Source of the DNA: Sphingobacterium sp.
Lineage (GTDB): Bacteria; Bacteroidota; Bacteroidia; Sphingobacteriales; Sphingobacteriaceae
Reading direction: 5' to 3'
DNA: 64,000 nt
NCBI GenBank assembly: GCA_022712315.1
Contig: JALAGS010000028.1
Coordinates: 1 to 64,000 of the forward strand
Shown here: positions 9,132 through 19,055 of the stretch, in pieces
How the letters are laid out: every line of letters starts with the position of its first letter
Position numbering within the stretch: position 1 is the stretch's first letter
Program-made: the position numbers and the translations under genes
Notes under the pieces: model-generated
Told to the model about the DNA's origin: nothing
The model's database searches: none
The model's input: only the letters and a program-made list of their open reading frames with translations

Positions 9132-10532
9132 ATGAAGCAATTTCTTATTTGTTTATCACTGGTATTCTCACTTTTTATAGAAAAAGGATTCACTCAGCAG
9201 AAGCTTTATAAAATTTCTTACCAATTTGCAGATCCTGAAACCGGTACCGATACTTCAGCTTCTGAGTTTATTAAAATATTAGCTGGAAATGGCGATGCAT
9301 TAATGCATGCCTTTATTTCGAAAGATCAGATGAGAATTGAGAATCTGCTTTTCGGAAAATCGGTACAAATAAGTAATATTTCTAAGGGTACATCCTATCT
9401 ATTAGATGAAACAAACAAAACTTATTCTCCTACAGATTTAGCATCAGGCCAGCTTATTGAGACTTCGAATGAAGGTGATAATTATGCCTATTCCAGCGAT
9501 TTTGAGATCAGTTTGGTTCCCAACGAGAAAAAAAACATAGCTGGTGTTACTTGTCAAAAAGCACTATTCAACATCGCCGGAAGCAAAGACAAACAAACCG
9601 AAATTACCGTTTGGTATGCACCACAATTACCGAAGCTATACTGGGGTACTTACGATTATCTTGAAAAAGTGCCGGGTGCGGCATTATATATCGGATCCGC
9701 AGGACTGGGCATTGAAGCCAGCAAAGTTGAGGAAATTAATTTTGATCAGTCACTCTTCGAAATTCCTGAGGGCTATGAAGAGGGAGAAGCTGAAGCAACT
9801 GTTGCCGACTCTACATTAAACGACTACTTATCATGGTATCAGGATCCCAGTACAGAATATTTCGGCGTACAAGACAGCGTTGGGAACAAATTAACACCGG
9901 CTAAATATACTGCAATCTATAGTTTCATAGGAGATTACGCCATCGTAAACGATGCTGCACAAATGTTTGGCCTAATAAACCTGCATGGTAAAGAAGTTAT
10001 CCCATGTCAATATGAATCGCTAAGTCTAGAAACTGAAGGTGGCCCCGTGGTTTACATGAAGGATCTTAAGTATGGTCTATTGGAAACAAATGGCAAAATA
10101 TTACTGCAGGCCAAATATGACTTTATTTCAGTTCCTAGCTCGGAATATGTACTTTTCACGGAAGGAGAACATGTTGGTGTCATGGATAAAAAAGGCACTG
10201 TTTTGCTTCCAGCAAAATACGAAACCATAGCAGATTTTAAAGATAATCTAGCACTAATTATTGCCAATCAGTCTTATCAGCTCATCAATAAAACAGGTAT
10301 TAACCTACTCAAATCCGAGTATGAATTCCTATCCTTTGCCGGAGAGAAACTCTTGTTAGCATTCAAAGACGATAAATATGGATACATAGATTACAGCGGA
10401 AATATTGTCGTACCTTTTAAATTGCAAAATGCGCAAGCCTTTGAAAACGGACTAGCGCTTGTAACTGAGGACTTCGAGAATTTTTATTATATTGACGCAA
10501 AAGGGAAGTATATCAAGAAATATGAAGAGTAA
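9132..10532 (+). CDS. Secreted WG-repeat protein with an N-terminal DUF4412/GLPGLI-like region
   Basis: 466 aa; signal peptide; repeats such as YGLLETNGKILLQAKYDFI, VGVMDKKGTVLLPAKYETI, YGYIDYSGNIVVPFKLQNA. Confidence 0.75.
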   Translation: MKQFLICLSLVFSLFIEKGFTQQKLYKISYQFADPETGTDTSASEFIKILAGNGDALMHAFISKDQMRIENLLFGKSVQISNISKGTSYLLDETNKTYSPTDLASGQLIETSNEGDNYAYSSDFEISLVPNEKKNIAGVTCQKALFNIAGSKDKQTEITVWYAPQLPKLYWGTYDYLEKVPGAALYIGSAGLGIEASKVEEINFDQSLFEIPEGYEEGEAEATVADSTLNDYLSWYQDPSTEYFGVQDSVGNKLTPAKYTAIYSFIGDYAIVNDAAQMFGLINLHGKEVIPCQYESLSLETEGGPVVYMKDLKYGLLETNGKILLQAKYDFISVPSSEYVLFTEGEHVGVMDKKGTVLLPAKYETIADFKDNLALIIANQSYQLINKTGINLLKSEYEFLSFAGEKLLLAFKDDKYGYIDYSGNIVVPFKLQNAQAFENGLALVTEDFENFYYIDAKGKYIKKYEE

Positions 10533-10962
10533 TCCACAGACATTCCACTTATCAACATTACATCGTGGAAAATATATGTTAATCTTGTTGACTTCGATCT
10601 TATTCATCGGAATGGGCATGTCTAAAGTTCCCGTCCAAGAAATCCTCAAGATTATCATCGCTCTTTTAATGGTTCCTTTAGCTTTGTATGTCGCCATAAA
10701 ATGTTCGACCTTGTCTTCCGTCTGGGTTCTTGACGATAATACGCTACAGATTAGCAATGTGAAGAAAACGATTGTTTTCCCATTGAATCATATTTCCCAC
10801 ATTCGCAATCTAAAACGATCTGGGGGAAATTTGATTATTATTAACCAGAATAAAGGTCCTGCCTTTCGGACCTGGCGCAATAAATTATTTCAAAAAGAAG
10901 ACGATCTTCCCCTGCTAACAGAGGCACTAAAAGCAGCGAACATTGAATATTATGATATGTAA
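10522..10962 (+). CDS. Small membrane protein of unknown function, PH-like
   Basis: Start set at MKSNPQTF, overlapping the previous stop by 11 nt. Two hydrophobic segments, then WVLDDNTLQISNVKKTIVFPLNHISHI. Confidence 0.6.
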   Translation: MKSNPQTFHLSTLHRGKYMLILLTSILFIGMGMSKVPVQEILKIIIALLMVPLALYVAIKCSTLSSVWVLDDNTLQISNVKKTIVFPLNHISHIRNLKRSGGNLIIINQNKGPAFRTWRNKLFQKEDDLPLLTEALKAANIEYYDM

Positions 10963-11038
10963 TCCCCCTCGGTAACATTTGTTACAGGCTTTTGCAGACA
11001 CAGTATGTACCTTTGTAACATAACTTAAGAAAATTGTT

Positions 11039-11599
11039 ATGCTATTGGAATACATCAAACAACCATGGCCCTGGTATATCTCGGGACCCTTAATTGCACT
11101 GGTCATGTACCTCCTATTGAAACAGGGAAAGGATTTTGGCATGTCCAATAATCTACGTACCATGTGTACGGTATTAGGTGCCGGTAAATCATCTTCATTT
11201 TTCCGCTTCGACTGGAAAACCCAAGCCTGGAATTTATTGGTGGTTCTTGGAACAGTGATCGGTGGTTTTATTGCCCACTATTTTCTGAGCGATGGTACGC
11301 CTACCCAAATCAACGAAAAAAGTATCGCAGACCTCAAAGAGCTTGGCATCATCGACCATATACAGGGCTACCTCCCTGAATCTATTTTCATTTTTAATGG
11401 CTCCCTGTTTCAGTTTCTAATTCTAAGCATCGGTGGAATATTAATTGGATTTGGAACACGTTACGCAGGTGGATGTTCATCAGGTCATGCTATTTCAGGC
11501 TTAAGCAATTTTCAGCTTCCCTCCTTGATCGCTGTCATCGGTTTTTTCCTAGGTGGAATCATCATGGTTCATTTCTTATTTCCTCTAATTTTTGCATAA
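11039..11599 (+). CDS. YeeE/YedE-family membrane protein (sulfur transport-like), half 1
   Basis: 186 aa; GTRYAGGCSSGHAISGLSNFQLPSLIAVIGFFLGG, characteristic YeeE/YedE Cys motif. Confidence 0.9.
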   Translation: MLLEYIKQPWPWYISGPLIALVMYLLLKQGKDFGMSNNLRTMCTVLGAGKSSSFFRFDWKTQAWNLLVVLGTVIGGFIAHYFLSDGTPTQINEKSIADLKELGIIDHIQGYLPESIFIFNGSLFQFLILSIGGILIGFGTRYAGGCSSGHAISGLSNFQLPSLIAVIGFFLGGIIMVHFLFPLIFA

Positions 11600-12013
11600 A
11601 TGAAAGCACTAAAATTTATACTCATTGGCATACTGTTCGGGATCATCTTGTACAAGTCGGAGGCCGCATCATGGTACAGAATCTACGAAATGTTCCAATT
11701 TAGATCCTTTCATATGTATGGAATAATTGGAACAGCCCTAACAACCGCCATTATTATCGTACAAATAATCAAAAGGAAACGACTCAAAGATAACAAGGGG
11801 GAACAAATAGTTTTCCATGACAAAGACAAAAGTATTACGCGATACCTGGTCGGAGGAACAATATTTGGTTTAGGATGGGCATTAACAGGCGCTTGCCCCG
11901 GACCTCTATTTGCCTTAATTGGTGCCGGTTACTGGACACTGGGAATTGTGCTCTTTTTTGCCTTATTGGGTACTTGGCTTTATGGCATATTACGAAATAA
12001 GTTACCCCATTAG
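11600..12013 (+). CDS. YeeE/YedE-family (DUF6691-like) membrane protein, half 2
   Basis: 137 aa; GGTIFGLGWALTGACPGPLFALIGAG motif; starts immediately after half 1. Confidence 0.9.
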   Translation: MKALKFILIGILFGIILYKSEAASWYRIYEMFQFRSFHMYGIIGTALTTAIIIVQIIKRKRLKDNKGEQIVFHDKDKSITRYLVGGTIFGLGWALTGACPGPLFALIGAGYWTLGIVLFFALLGTWLYGILRNKLPH

Positions 12014-12095
12014 CCGTCAACTGCTTTATAACAAAACATCCTAGATGTCGCGAATCTAACACCTGTACCCATATTCAAAATTTGAAGAACAGAAA

Positions 12096-12911
12096 ATGGA
12101 ATTAATATTTATAGCTGGTTTTTTATTAGCTGTCCTAGTCGGGCTGTCAATGGGTTTGATGGGTAGCGGCGGAAGTATTCTAACATTGCCAATATTTGTT
12201 TATATTTTTCATATCGAACCGCAGTTTGCACTTGATTACTCTCTTTTTTGTATCGGGGTGCTAGCACTAGTCGGATCCATTTCTCCGCTCAAAAAACACG
12301 AAATTGATCTAAAAACTACGGCAATTTTTCTGATTCCATCATTAGTTTCGGTCTATTTCACTAAACGTTATCTTTTGGTGGCTATACCAGAATTATTCCA
12401 GGTTGGAGGTATAGAAATTTCCAGAAACCATATCATCATGTTATTATTCTCAATCGTGATTTTAATTTCTGCGACGGCAATGGTACGAGGAGGTAAACAA
12501 GTTCACATTAGTCCTTTCGTCGGCGGCCTGGGACAGATACTGAAAATCATATTGGTGGGGTTACTCGTTGGAATTATGACAGGCTTGGTCGGTGCAGGTG
12601 GCGGATTTATTATTGTACCAGCTTTAGTATTATTATTGGGAATCCCACTTAAACAGGCTATTGCCACATCGTTGTTTATCATCGGTCTAAACGCTTCATT
12701 TGGTTTGATCGCTAATTATCACTTTTTGGAGCATATGAATTGGGTTATATTAACTACCTTTACGTTAATCACTTTAATAGGCCTCCAAATTGGTTCCAAA
12801 TGGAAAGACAAGCTGGATGCAGCGAAATTGAAGAATATTTTTGGGTATTTTTTGATCAGCATTGGCATCCTAATCTTTGTCTTCGAAATCATTCAATTTG
12901 TAAATCATTAA
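12096..12911 (+). CDS. Sulfite exporter TauE/SafE family protein
   Basis: 271 aa; polytopic; GLSMGLMGSGGSILTLPIFVY and GIMTGLVGAGGGFIIVPALVLL repeat pair. Confidence 0.92.
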   Translation: MELIFIAGFLLAVLVGLSMGLMGSGGSILTLPIFVYIFHIEPQFALDYSLFCIGVLALVGSISPLKKHEIDLKTTAIFLIPSLVSVYFTKRYLLVAIPELFQVGGIEISRNHIIMLLFSIVILISATAMVRGGKQVHISPFVGGLGQILKIILVGLLVGIMTGLVGAGGGFIIVPALVLLLGIPLKQAIATSLFIIGLNASFGLIANYHFLEHMNWVILTTFTLITLIGLQIGSKWKDKLDAAKLKNIFGYFLISIGILIFVFEIIQFVNH

Positions 12912-12922
12912 AATCACACATT

Positions 12923-14323
12923 ATGTTTTTTCAACACATTTTCGAATCATCTTTAGCACATTCGAGTTATATCATTGGCTGTCAAGCCAAAGGTGTCGCT
13001 ATTGTTATTGATCCTAAAAGAGATGTAGACACCTATCTGGAGATAGCAAAAAAGAACAATCTAACCATAACACATATCGCTGAAACTCATATACATGCCG
13101 ACTATCTCTCAGGTACGCTAGAATTAATTGCATTAACAAGCGCCCAGCCCTATCTATCCGATGAGGGTGGAGAGGATTGGCAATATGAATTTCCACATAT
13201 CGGACTAAAGGATGATGATCAGTTTCAGGTTGGAAATCTAATTTTCAAAGTCGTTCATACGCCTGGGCACACACCCGAGAGTATTAGTTTTGTATTGATC
13301 GACACACCGGCAACCATGGAACCTGTCATGATCTTCACTGGGGATTTTGTATTTGTCGGTGATATAGGCCGCCCGGATCTACTGGAAAATGCTGCTGGAT
13401 TGGTTGGGACCAAAGAAATAGGTGCTCATCAGATGTTCCAGTCGCTACAGTACTTCCTGACGCTACCTGATCATATTCAGGTATGGCCAGCACATGGGGC
13501 AGGATCTGCCTGTGGAAAAGCATTAGGTGCCGTCCCCAGCTCAACGGTGGGTTATGAAAAAATTCGCAACTGGGCGCTCCAATATCAAAACGATGAGCCC
13601 GCTTTTGTGAAAGAACTATTGGAAGGACAGCCGGAGCCGCCAAGCTATTTTGCCATGATGAAAAAACTCAACAAAAAGGCTCGTCCTGTTCAGACCGAAG
13701 TGCCACAATACCGCAAACTAACGAAAGATACTTTTCTTCATTTATACGAAGCAGGAACGACATTAATAGATACTCGAAATAAGTTTGATTTCGCAAAAGG
13801 ATATCTTCCGAATAGCATCAATATTCAGAATAACAAGACATTCAACACCTGGGCAGGTTGGGTACTTAATTATACAGAACCTTTCATGCTCATTGTCGAC
13901 GAAAGTCAATTGGATGATGTTGCCCGTAAGCTTATGCGTATAGGATTGGATCATGTAGCAGGCTATATTACACCGGATACAATTGCACAGCTTGGAATTA
14001 CCTTGGCGCATCAGCAACTGATCGATTTTGAGGAAATGAATGCAGCATTGGAGAAACCCAACACGCAAATACTCGATGTGCGCAATACAAATGAATTTGC
14101 AGAAGGGCACTTACCCCATGCAACACATCTCTTTGTTGGAACACTTGTAGACAATCTCCATAAAATTGACCCAAGCAAAAAACTGTACTTACATTGTCAA
14201 TCTGGAGATCGGGCAACTATAGCGGCTTCCCTATTAGCAAAAAATGGGATCAAAGAGGTCAAAGTCTATAGTCCTTCAATTAACGAATGGAAAGCAAAGG
14301 GCGGGGTGCTGGTTCAGTACTAA
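12923..14323 (+). CDS. CstB-like persulfide dioxygenase with two rhodanese-homology domains
   Basis: Start set at MFFQHIFESSLAHSSYIIGC (the ORF-track start at 12740 lies inside tauE). MBL motif THIHADYLSG, HTPGHTPES, GDFVFVGDIGRPDL, AHGAGSACGKALG; first rhodanese domain lacks the Cys loop, second has HCQSGDRA. Confidence 0.9.
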   Translation: MFFQHIFESSLAHSSYIIGCQAKGVAIVIDPKRDVDTYLEIAKKNNLTITHIAETHIHADYLSGTLELIALTSAQPYLSDEGGEDWQYEFPHIGLKDDDQFQVGNLIFKVVHTPGHTPESISFVLIDTPATMEPVMIFTGDFVFVGDIGRPDLLENAAGLVGTKEIGAHQMFQSLQYFLTLPDHIQVWPAHGAGSACGKALGAVPSSTVGYEKIRNWALQYQNDEPAFVKELLEGQPEPPSYFAMMKKLNKKARPVQTEVPQYRKLTKDTFLHLYEAGTTLIDTRNKFDFAKGYLPNSINIQNNKTFNTWAGWVLNYTEPFMLIVDESQLDDVARKLMRIGLDHVAGYITPDTIAQLGITLAHQQLIDFEEMNAALEKPNTQILDVRNTNEFAEGHLPHATHLFVGTLVDNLHKIDPSKKLYLHCQSGDRATIAASLLAKNGIKEVKVYSPSINEWKAKGGVLVQY

Positions 14324-14377
14324 TAGCACAGGTTCTTACTTTCCCCTCGGACGATTTTCAATACAGCTTCATAAGTT

Positions 14378-14529
14378 ATTCGTACCCGCTTCGTACCACG
14401 TTCGGAAATTCTCTTTCGATCCTCTACTTATTCTCTACTAATTCAGTAGAGGATCGGTAGAGAATCAGTAGAAAAAAAGAACAGATTTTCCGAAGCAGGT
14501 ACGAACAGGGGGCGAACAAAAGCCGAAGC
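14378..14529. repeat. Imperfectly palindromic intergenic element
   Basis: Perfect 11-bp arms cgatcctctac (14417-14427)/gtagaggatcg (14446-14456); outer arms ttcgtacc (14379-14386)/ggtacgaa (14498-14505). Confidence 0.7.
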
Positions 14530-14561
14530 TAGCATGAAGAAATCGCCTTTAAAATTCCTCG

Positions 14562-15419
14562 TTACAAACTGTTTCTGCTGATGCGCAAAAATTCGATAAC
14601 CTCATCCTTCTTCTCTTCCATTTTGCCTTTCTTCTCGACAAATTGATGGTTATAGATAGTCAAATACTGATGATCGTCAGTATCCGACTCGTAAACTTCC
14701 GCCGTCGCGAACGAAAAATGCTCCTCCTCTTCAGAAAGATGATCATATACATAAGCAAAATCATGATTTCCCAACGAGCTCGCAACAGCTTCCTTATCAT
14801 CCACAAATTTTAACCTTCCTGGCAATGCTCGTTTAGTCATCCATACTTCATCTTTTTCGGAAAACGGATAGATGGTAATTCCACGCAATGCCGATATGAT
14901 CGGTGTAATCAGAATAATTCCCATCTCAATCGCCCAAACTGCCCATAATGCCCCGCCAGAAACCGGACTTTTTTTCAAGCTAAATGTCCCAACCTCATTC
15001 AAATCTTGCATTGCTTCCCAAATAAATGAAGGATGCAGAAAAAATGCTTTGAATCCCTCCAAATTAAAGGAAGATTTTACCCAAGTATCTCCCCCCATTG
15101 TTCCTTCAGCATTATACATCAATGACACAAATAAAGCCCATTGTGCATAAAAGCCTACGATCGCCACCAATAGCGTAATCAAAATGGCAACACCCCGATT
15201 TCTCAATTTCCATTGTTTGAAGCAGAAATTAAGCATCCAAAATATCCCTATACCAAACCCCAATGTGATAAATACATTAAAATAAACAATAGGAATAAAC
15301 CACTGTAAAGCGATATAAATAATTGCCAGGACCACTGCACCAATACTACCTAGCACAAAAGAGCCAATTAATGCCAATGCCGGAGCCTTTCCCGAGGGTT
15401 TATAATATAGATTTTCCAT
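14562..15419 (-). CDS. Polytopic membrane protein of unknown function
   Basis: 285 aa; several hydrophobic helices in the N-terminal two thirds and a soluble acidic C-terminus. Confidence 0.7.
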   Translation of the reverse strand: MENLYYKPSGKAPALALIGSFVLGSIGAVVLAIIYIALQWFIPIVYFNVFITLGFGIGIFWMLNFCFKQWKLRNRGVAILITLLVAIVGFYAQWALFVSLMYNAEGTMGGDTWVKSSFNLEGFKAFFLHPSFIWEAMQDLNEVGTFSLKKSPVSGGALWAVWAIEMGIILITPIISALRGITIYPFSEKDEVWMTKRALPGRLKFVDDKEAVASSLGNHDFAYVYDHLSEEEEHFSFATAEVYESDTDDHQYLTIYNHQFVEKKGKMEEKKDEVIEFLRISRNSL

Positions 15420-15580
15420 AAAAAAAAGTAAAATTGATTTTTAACTCAACAGATAAATCCCCCAACCAAAACCAAGCCAATTCTTATTAAACAGGTAAAT
15501 TTTCGTCAAGATTTGATGACATTAACCACCGACATCTTGTTTAAGTGCCATTTATTGAGACAATTTTGTAAGTTTGGGGC

Positions 15581-17458
15581 ATGAAAATCAAAATTATATC
15601 CTTTTTTACACTTGCGTGTGTATTAAATATTTGGGGGGCAACAGTGAAGGCTCAAAGGAAAGGATTCTGGCAACAGAAAGTTGACTACAACATGGACGTC
15701 AACGTGGATGAAAAAGCATACCAGTATGATGGAAAAATGACCTTGAAGTATAGTAATAATTCAGGCCAACCGTTGAAGAAAGTATACTTTCACTTATATT
15801 TCAATGCTTTTCAACCAGGATCGATGATGGATTACCGCTTAAAAAACATCAGTGATCCCGACAAGCGGATGGTCACTAATTTAGGTACAAAAGAAAAACC
15901 AATATATCAGAGCCGTATCGGCGAGCTCAAGGCCAATCAAATTGGTTATCAAAAAATCAAGAGCCTGACAATGAACGGGGCCAACACCTCGTTTAAGGTA
16001 GATGGAACGATTTTAGAAGTCACTTTACCAACGGCGATCGAAGATGGTGAAACAGCCAGTTTCAACATGGAATGGACCGCCCAAGTTCCAGAGCAAATTA
16101 GACGCACTGGTCGAAATTCTGCGGAAGGAGTAGCACTTTCTATGGCACAATGGTATCCAAAAATGGCTCAATTTGATGAATTCGGGTGGCACTTAGACGA
16201 ATATACCGGTCGTGAATTCATTGCTCCTTTTGGCAATTTTGACGTTACCATACACCTTAACAAAAATTATGTAGTCGGCGCCTCAGGTGTTCTTCAAAAT
16301 CCATCGGATGTCAAAGGTTATCAACAGAAAGCGAAAGTAAAAGCAGTCGACAATAAAGCAACCTGGCACTATAAGGCTCAAAATATACATGATTTTGTAT
16401 GGGCTGCAGATCCAAAATTTATCGTAGATTCTGCTTCAAGTAAAAATGGTATAAAAGTCTATACAGTTTTTTTGCCAACAGATAAAGAAGTTATCTCAAA
16501 TTGGAAAACAGCGATAGGACTTTCTACCGAGTTCTTCGATTTCTGCAGCGCCAAATTTGGCAAGTACCCATGGCCTACCTATACCATTATCCAGGGGGGT
16601 GATGGAGGAATGGAATATGGCACTGCGACACTTATCACAGGTGGCCGTAATCTAAAAAGTCTTGTCGGGGTAATATTTCATGAATCTGCACATTCATGGT
16701 ATCAACAATTATTCGGTATCAATGAAACAGTCGACGAATGGTTTGATGAAGGTTTCACTTCTTATGTAGAAGAGCTAGCAATGCAACACATTTTTGAAAA
16801 AAGAGGCGCCATTGCGTCCAACCCACAAATTGCAGCTTATCGTGCATACTATAAATTGGCACTTTCAGGCAAAGAGGAGCCGATGAGCCTGCTTGCAGAT
16901 TACTACAATACTAACTATGGCTACAGCAACGAAGCCTACAATAAAGGCGCTGTACTTGCCGAACAGCTGGGCTACATTATTGGTCAGGAAAATTTAGAGA
17001 AAACGTTCCTGAAATTTTATGACAACTGGAAATTTAAACATCCGACCCCAAATGATTTCAAACGCGTTGCCGAAGAAGTGTCGGGCATGAACCTAAAATG
17101 GTATTTCAACTTATTTATCAATACAACACGTCAAATTGATTACGCAATTGAAAAAGTATCTGACACGGAAATTCAGCTGGCCAATAAATCAAACTTTGCC
17201 ATGCCTTTGGATGTTTTGGTCGAGTACACAGATGGAAGCAAGGAGCTATTCTATATTCCTTTACGTGAAATGCGCGGAGAAAAACCCGAAGAGCAATTTG
17301 ACATCTATAAAGGCGTTAAGCGAACTGTACTTGAGGATTGGTTCTGGACCAAACCTGATTATACCATCTATGTATCGAAAACGCCTAAACAGGTGACGAT
17401 TGATCCTTCATTGCGTTTAGCTGATGTAGAATCAGCAAATAACAGTTTTAGCAAATAA
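15581..17458 (+). CDS. M1-family (gluzincin) metallopeptidase, secreted
   Basis: 625 aa; signal peptide; GGMEYGTATLI (GxMEN-like) and zinc motif HESAHSWYQQLFGINETVDEWFDEGF. Confidence 0.9.
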   Translation: MKIKIISFFTLACVLNIWGATVKAQRKGFWQQKVDYNMDVNVDEKAYQYDGKMTLKYSNNSGQPLKKVYFHLYFNAFQPGSMMDYRLKNISDPDKRMVTNLGTKEKPIYQSRIGELKANQIGYQKIKSLTMNGANTSFKVDGTILEVTLPTAIEDGETASFNMEWTAQVPEQIRRTGRNSAEGVALSMAQWYPKMAQFDEFGWHLDEYTGREFIAPFGNFDVTIHLNKNYVVGASGVLQNPSDVKGYQQKAKVKAVDNKATWHYKAQNIHDFVWAADPKFIVDSASSKNGIKVYTVFLPTDKEVISNWKTAIGLSTEFFDFCSAKFGKYPWPTYTIIQGGDGGMEYGTATLITGGRNLKSLVGVIFHESAHSWYQQLFGINETVDEWFDEGFTSYVEELAMQHIFEKRGAIASNPQIAAYRAYYKLALSGKEEPMSLLADYYNTNYGYSNEAYNKGAVLAEQLGYIIGQENLEKTFLKFYDNWKFKHPTPNDFKRVAEEVSGMNLKWYFNLFINTTRQIDYAIEKVSDTEIQLANKSNFAMPLDVLVEYTDGSKELFYIPLREMRGEKPEEQFDIYKGVKRTVLEDWFWTKPDYTIYVSKTPKQVTIDPSLRLADVESANNSFSK

Positions 17459-17494
17459 GACAAGTATCGCTTATTCCTCTGAATGGATCGCTCC

Positions 17495-17549
17495 ATAAGA
17501 AACGGCCTCGAGTCTGGGCAGTATTTCTAGACTCGAGGCCGTTTCTTAT
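17495..17549. terminator. Bidirectional terminator between convergent genes
   Basis: Perfect 21-bp inverted repeat ataagaaacggcctcgagtct (17495-17515)/agactcgaggccgtttcttat (17529-17549), 13-nt loop. Confidence 0.85.
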
Positions 17550-17584
17550 TATTGAATGTTATAATCGCCATCTTGGCGGCCCAA

Positions 17585-18706
17585 TTATACACCCCTCAGG
17601 GGAATCACCATGTTCCATGTGCGCTCAAATTGATAGGGCTCTGAACCGTCTCCCGTTGCAGCAAATAAATGCGTAGGTTTCCCATTTTCAAAGAGTAAAA
17701 ATGGCCGTTCAAAATTGGCCTGATGACTCGTCGTGCCATCATCCCACTGAATTGTTTTAGAATACGCTTTTACAGCCTTCGAAAGACGCCAGTCTATACC
17801 ATCCTTGGAATACGCATGTATCCCGCCCCCTTCTTCGCCACAGATCTTTCCATAACGATCCTTCATAATCAGTTCAAACTGTTGCCCATTATGCCATACA
17901 AAGGGGTCTTCTACATCATTTTCATGGTTTAGGTCCGTATGGAAAGAAAAAATGGGTTTGTCCGATAAACGGTAATAAGGCCCAAGAAAGGAATCCGCTT
18001 GCGCCGCGCCCAATAAAAGTGGTGGATTATAATTGACAGGAGAAGATTTATAGACTAAATAAACCTTTCCATTAGGCAACACAACGGGAGAAGGATTGGA
18101 AGTAATGGAGGCGTCCCATTCTCCTAGCCTTGGATTCAGAATAGGCTGATCAACTCTTTTCCAAGGGCCTGCAATTGTCCTGGAGTAAGCCATCCCAATA
18201 CGTTTATGCATCCAGGCTTTCTGGCCGAGCCCTGATTCCCATACATTTTCTGTGAAAGGAGGATTCGGTTCTTCGTAATTGTTACCGAAATAATAAAGCA
18301 CGTAAAAGTCGCCATTTTTTACAATTCGGGGATTATGAGTGGTACAACCATCAAAATATTTTTTACCACGAGGGGACAGTACAACTTCAACAAATTCGTA
18401 GGGTCCCTCTGGGGTATCCGAGATAGCTCTGACGACCTCCGAATTTGTAACCCAATTGCCAAAACCATATTTCTTGCTCCAGCGTGAGGCAAACATATGA
18501 TATCTTCCATCCTCTCCTTTTATTACCGAAGGATCCCAGATCCAATAATCTTTCATAGCAAACCCTCCTCCTTTTGGTGCTGGTAATAATTTATCGATAA
18601 AGGATCCTTCCGGGCTGTCGGCCCTGACAATATCATGTGTTGAGAGCAAGAGCAAGCCGGAAGCTCCGGCTACATTTTTCAGAAAGGTGCGACGAGAGGT
18701 TTTCAT
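17585..18706 (-). CDS. Glycoside hydrolase-like (GH43-type five-bladed propeller) protein with Tat signal
   Basis: 373 aa; N-terminus MKTSRRTFLKNVAGASGLLLLS; DYWIWDPSVIKGEDGRYHMFASRW, NPRIVKNGDFYVLYYFG, ENDVEDPFVWHNGQQFELI. Confidence 0.8.
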   Translation of the reverse strand: MKTSRRTFLKNVAGASGLLLLSTHDIVRADSPEGSFIDKLLPAPKGGGFAMKDYWIWDPSVIKGEDGRYHMFASRWSKKYGFGNWVTNSEVVRAISDTPEGPYEFVEVVLSPRGKKYFDGCTTHNPRIVKNGDFYVLYYFGNNYEEPNPPFTENVWESGLGQKAWMHKRIGMAYSRTIAGPWKRVDQPILNPRLGEWDASITSNPSPVVLPNGKVYLVYKSSPVNYNPPLLLGAAQADSFLGPYYRLSDKPIFSFHTDLNHENDVEDPFVWHNGQQFELIMKDRYGKICGEEGGGIHAYSKDGIDWRLSKAVKAYSKTIQWDDGTTSHQANFERPFLLFENGKPTHLFAATGDGSEPYQFERTWNMVIPLRGV

Positions 18707-19055
18707 TCGTTTGATTTTTAGCAGAATAACATAATTTATTAATCTATTTGATAGGCTCCTATGAATAATCTATATTCAACCGAGCCCGATGCTTTTTGTA
18801 ATTTTTCCAGAAGGAGCAATCAGCTCCTCTGCCACATGAGGTTTTATCTATTGGTGCATTTTACAAATAAATCTTGACAGCAAGATAAAAAATAACTACC
18901 TTACTTTCAATCTCTTTGTGGATGATTTTTTCGATCAATAGCTTACTTTCCACTATCGTTATAAACGCTTGTACATGTTTCGGAGGACCTACCGCGAAAG
19001 AAGAAAAAATTCGATTAGGAGGTGAAGTTGAGATGGTCTTGGTATATTTGTCTCC

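Noticed and set aside
12740-12922. N-terminal 61 residues of the 527-aa ORF
   Set aside because: This segment overlaps tauE in another frame; the enzyme's conserved N-terminus begins at MFFQHIFESS (12923).
18806-18831. aggagc-aatca-gctcct hairpin between the GH43-like gene and hemW
   Set aside because: Short stem, no T tract on either strand, no clear role; not enough to call a terminator.
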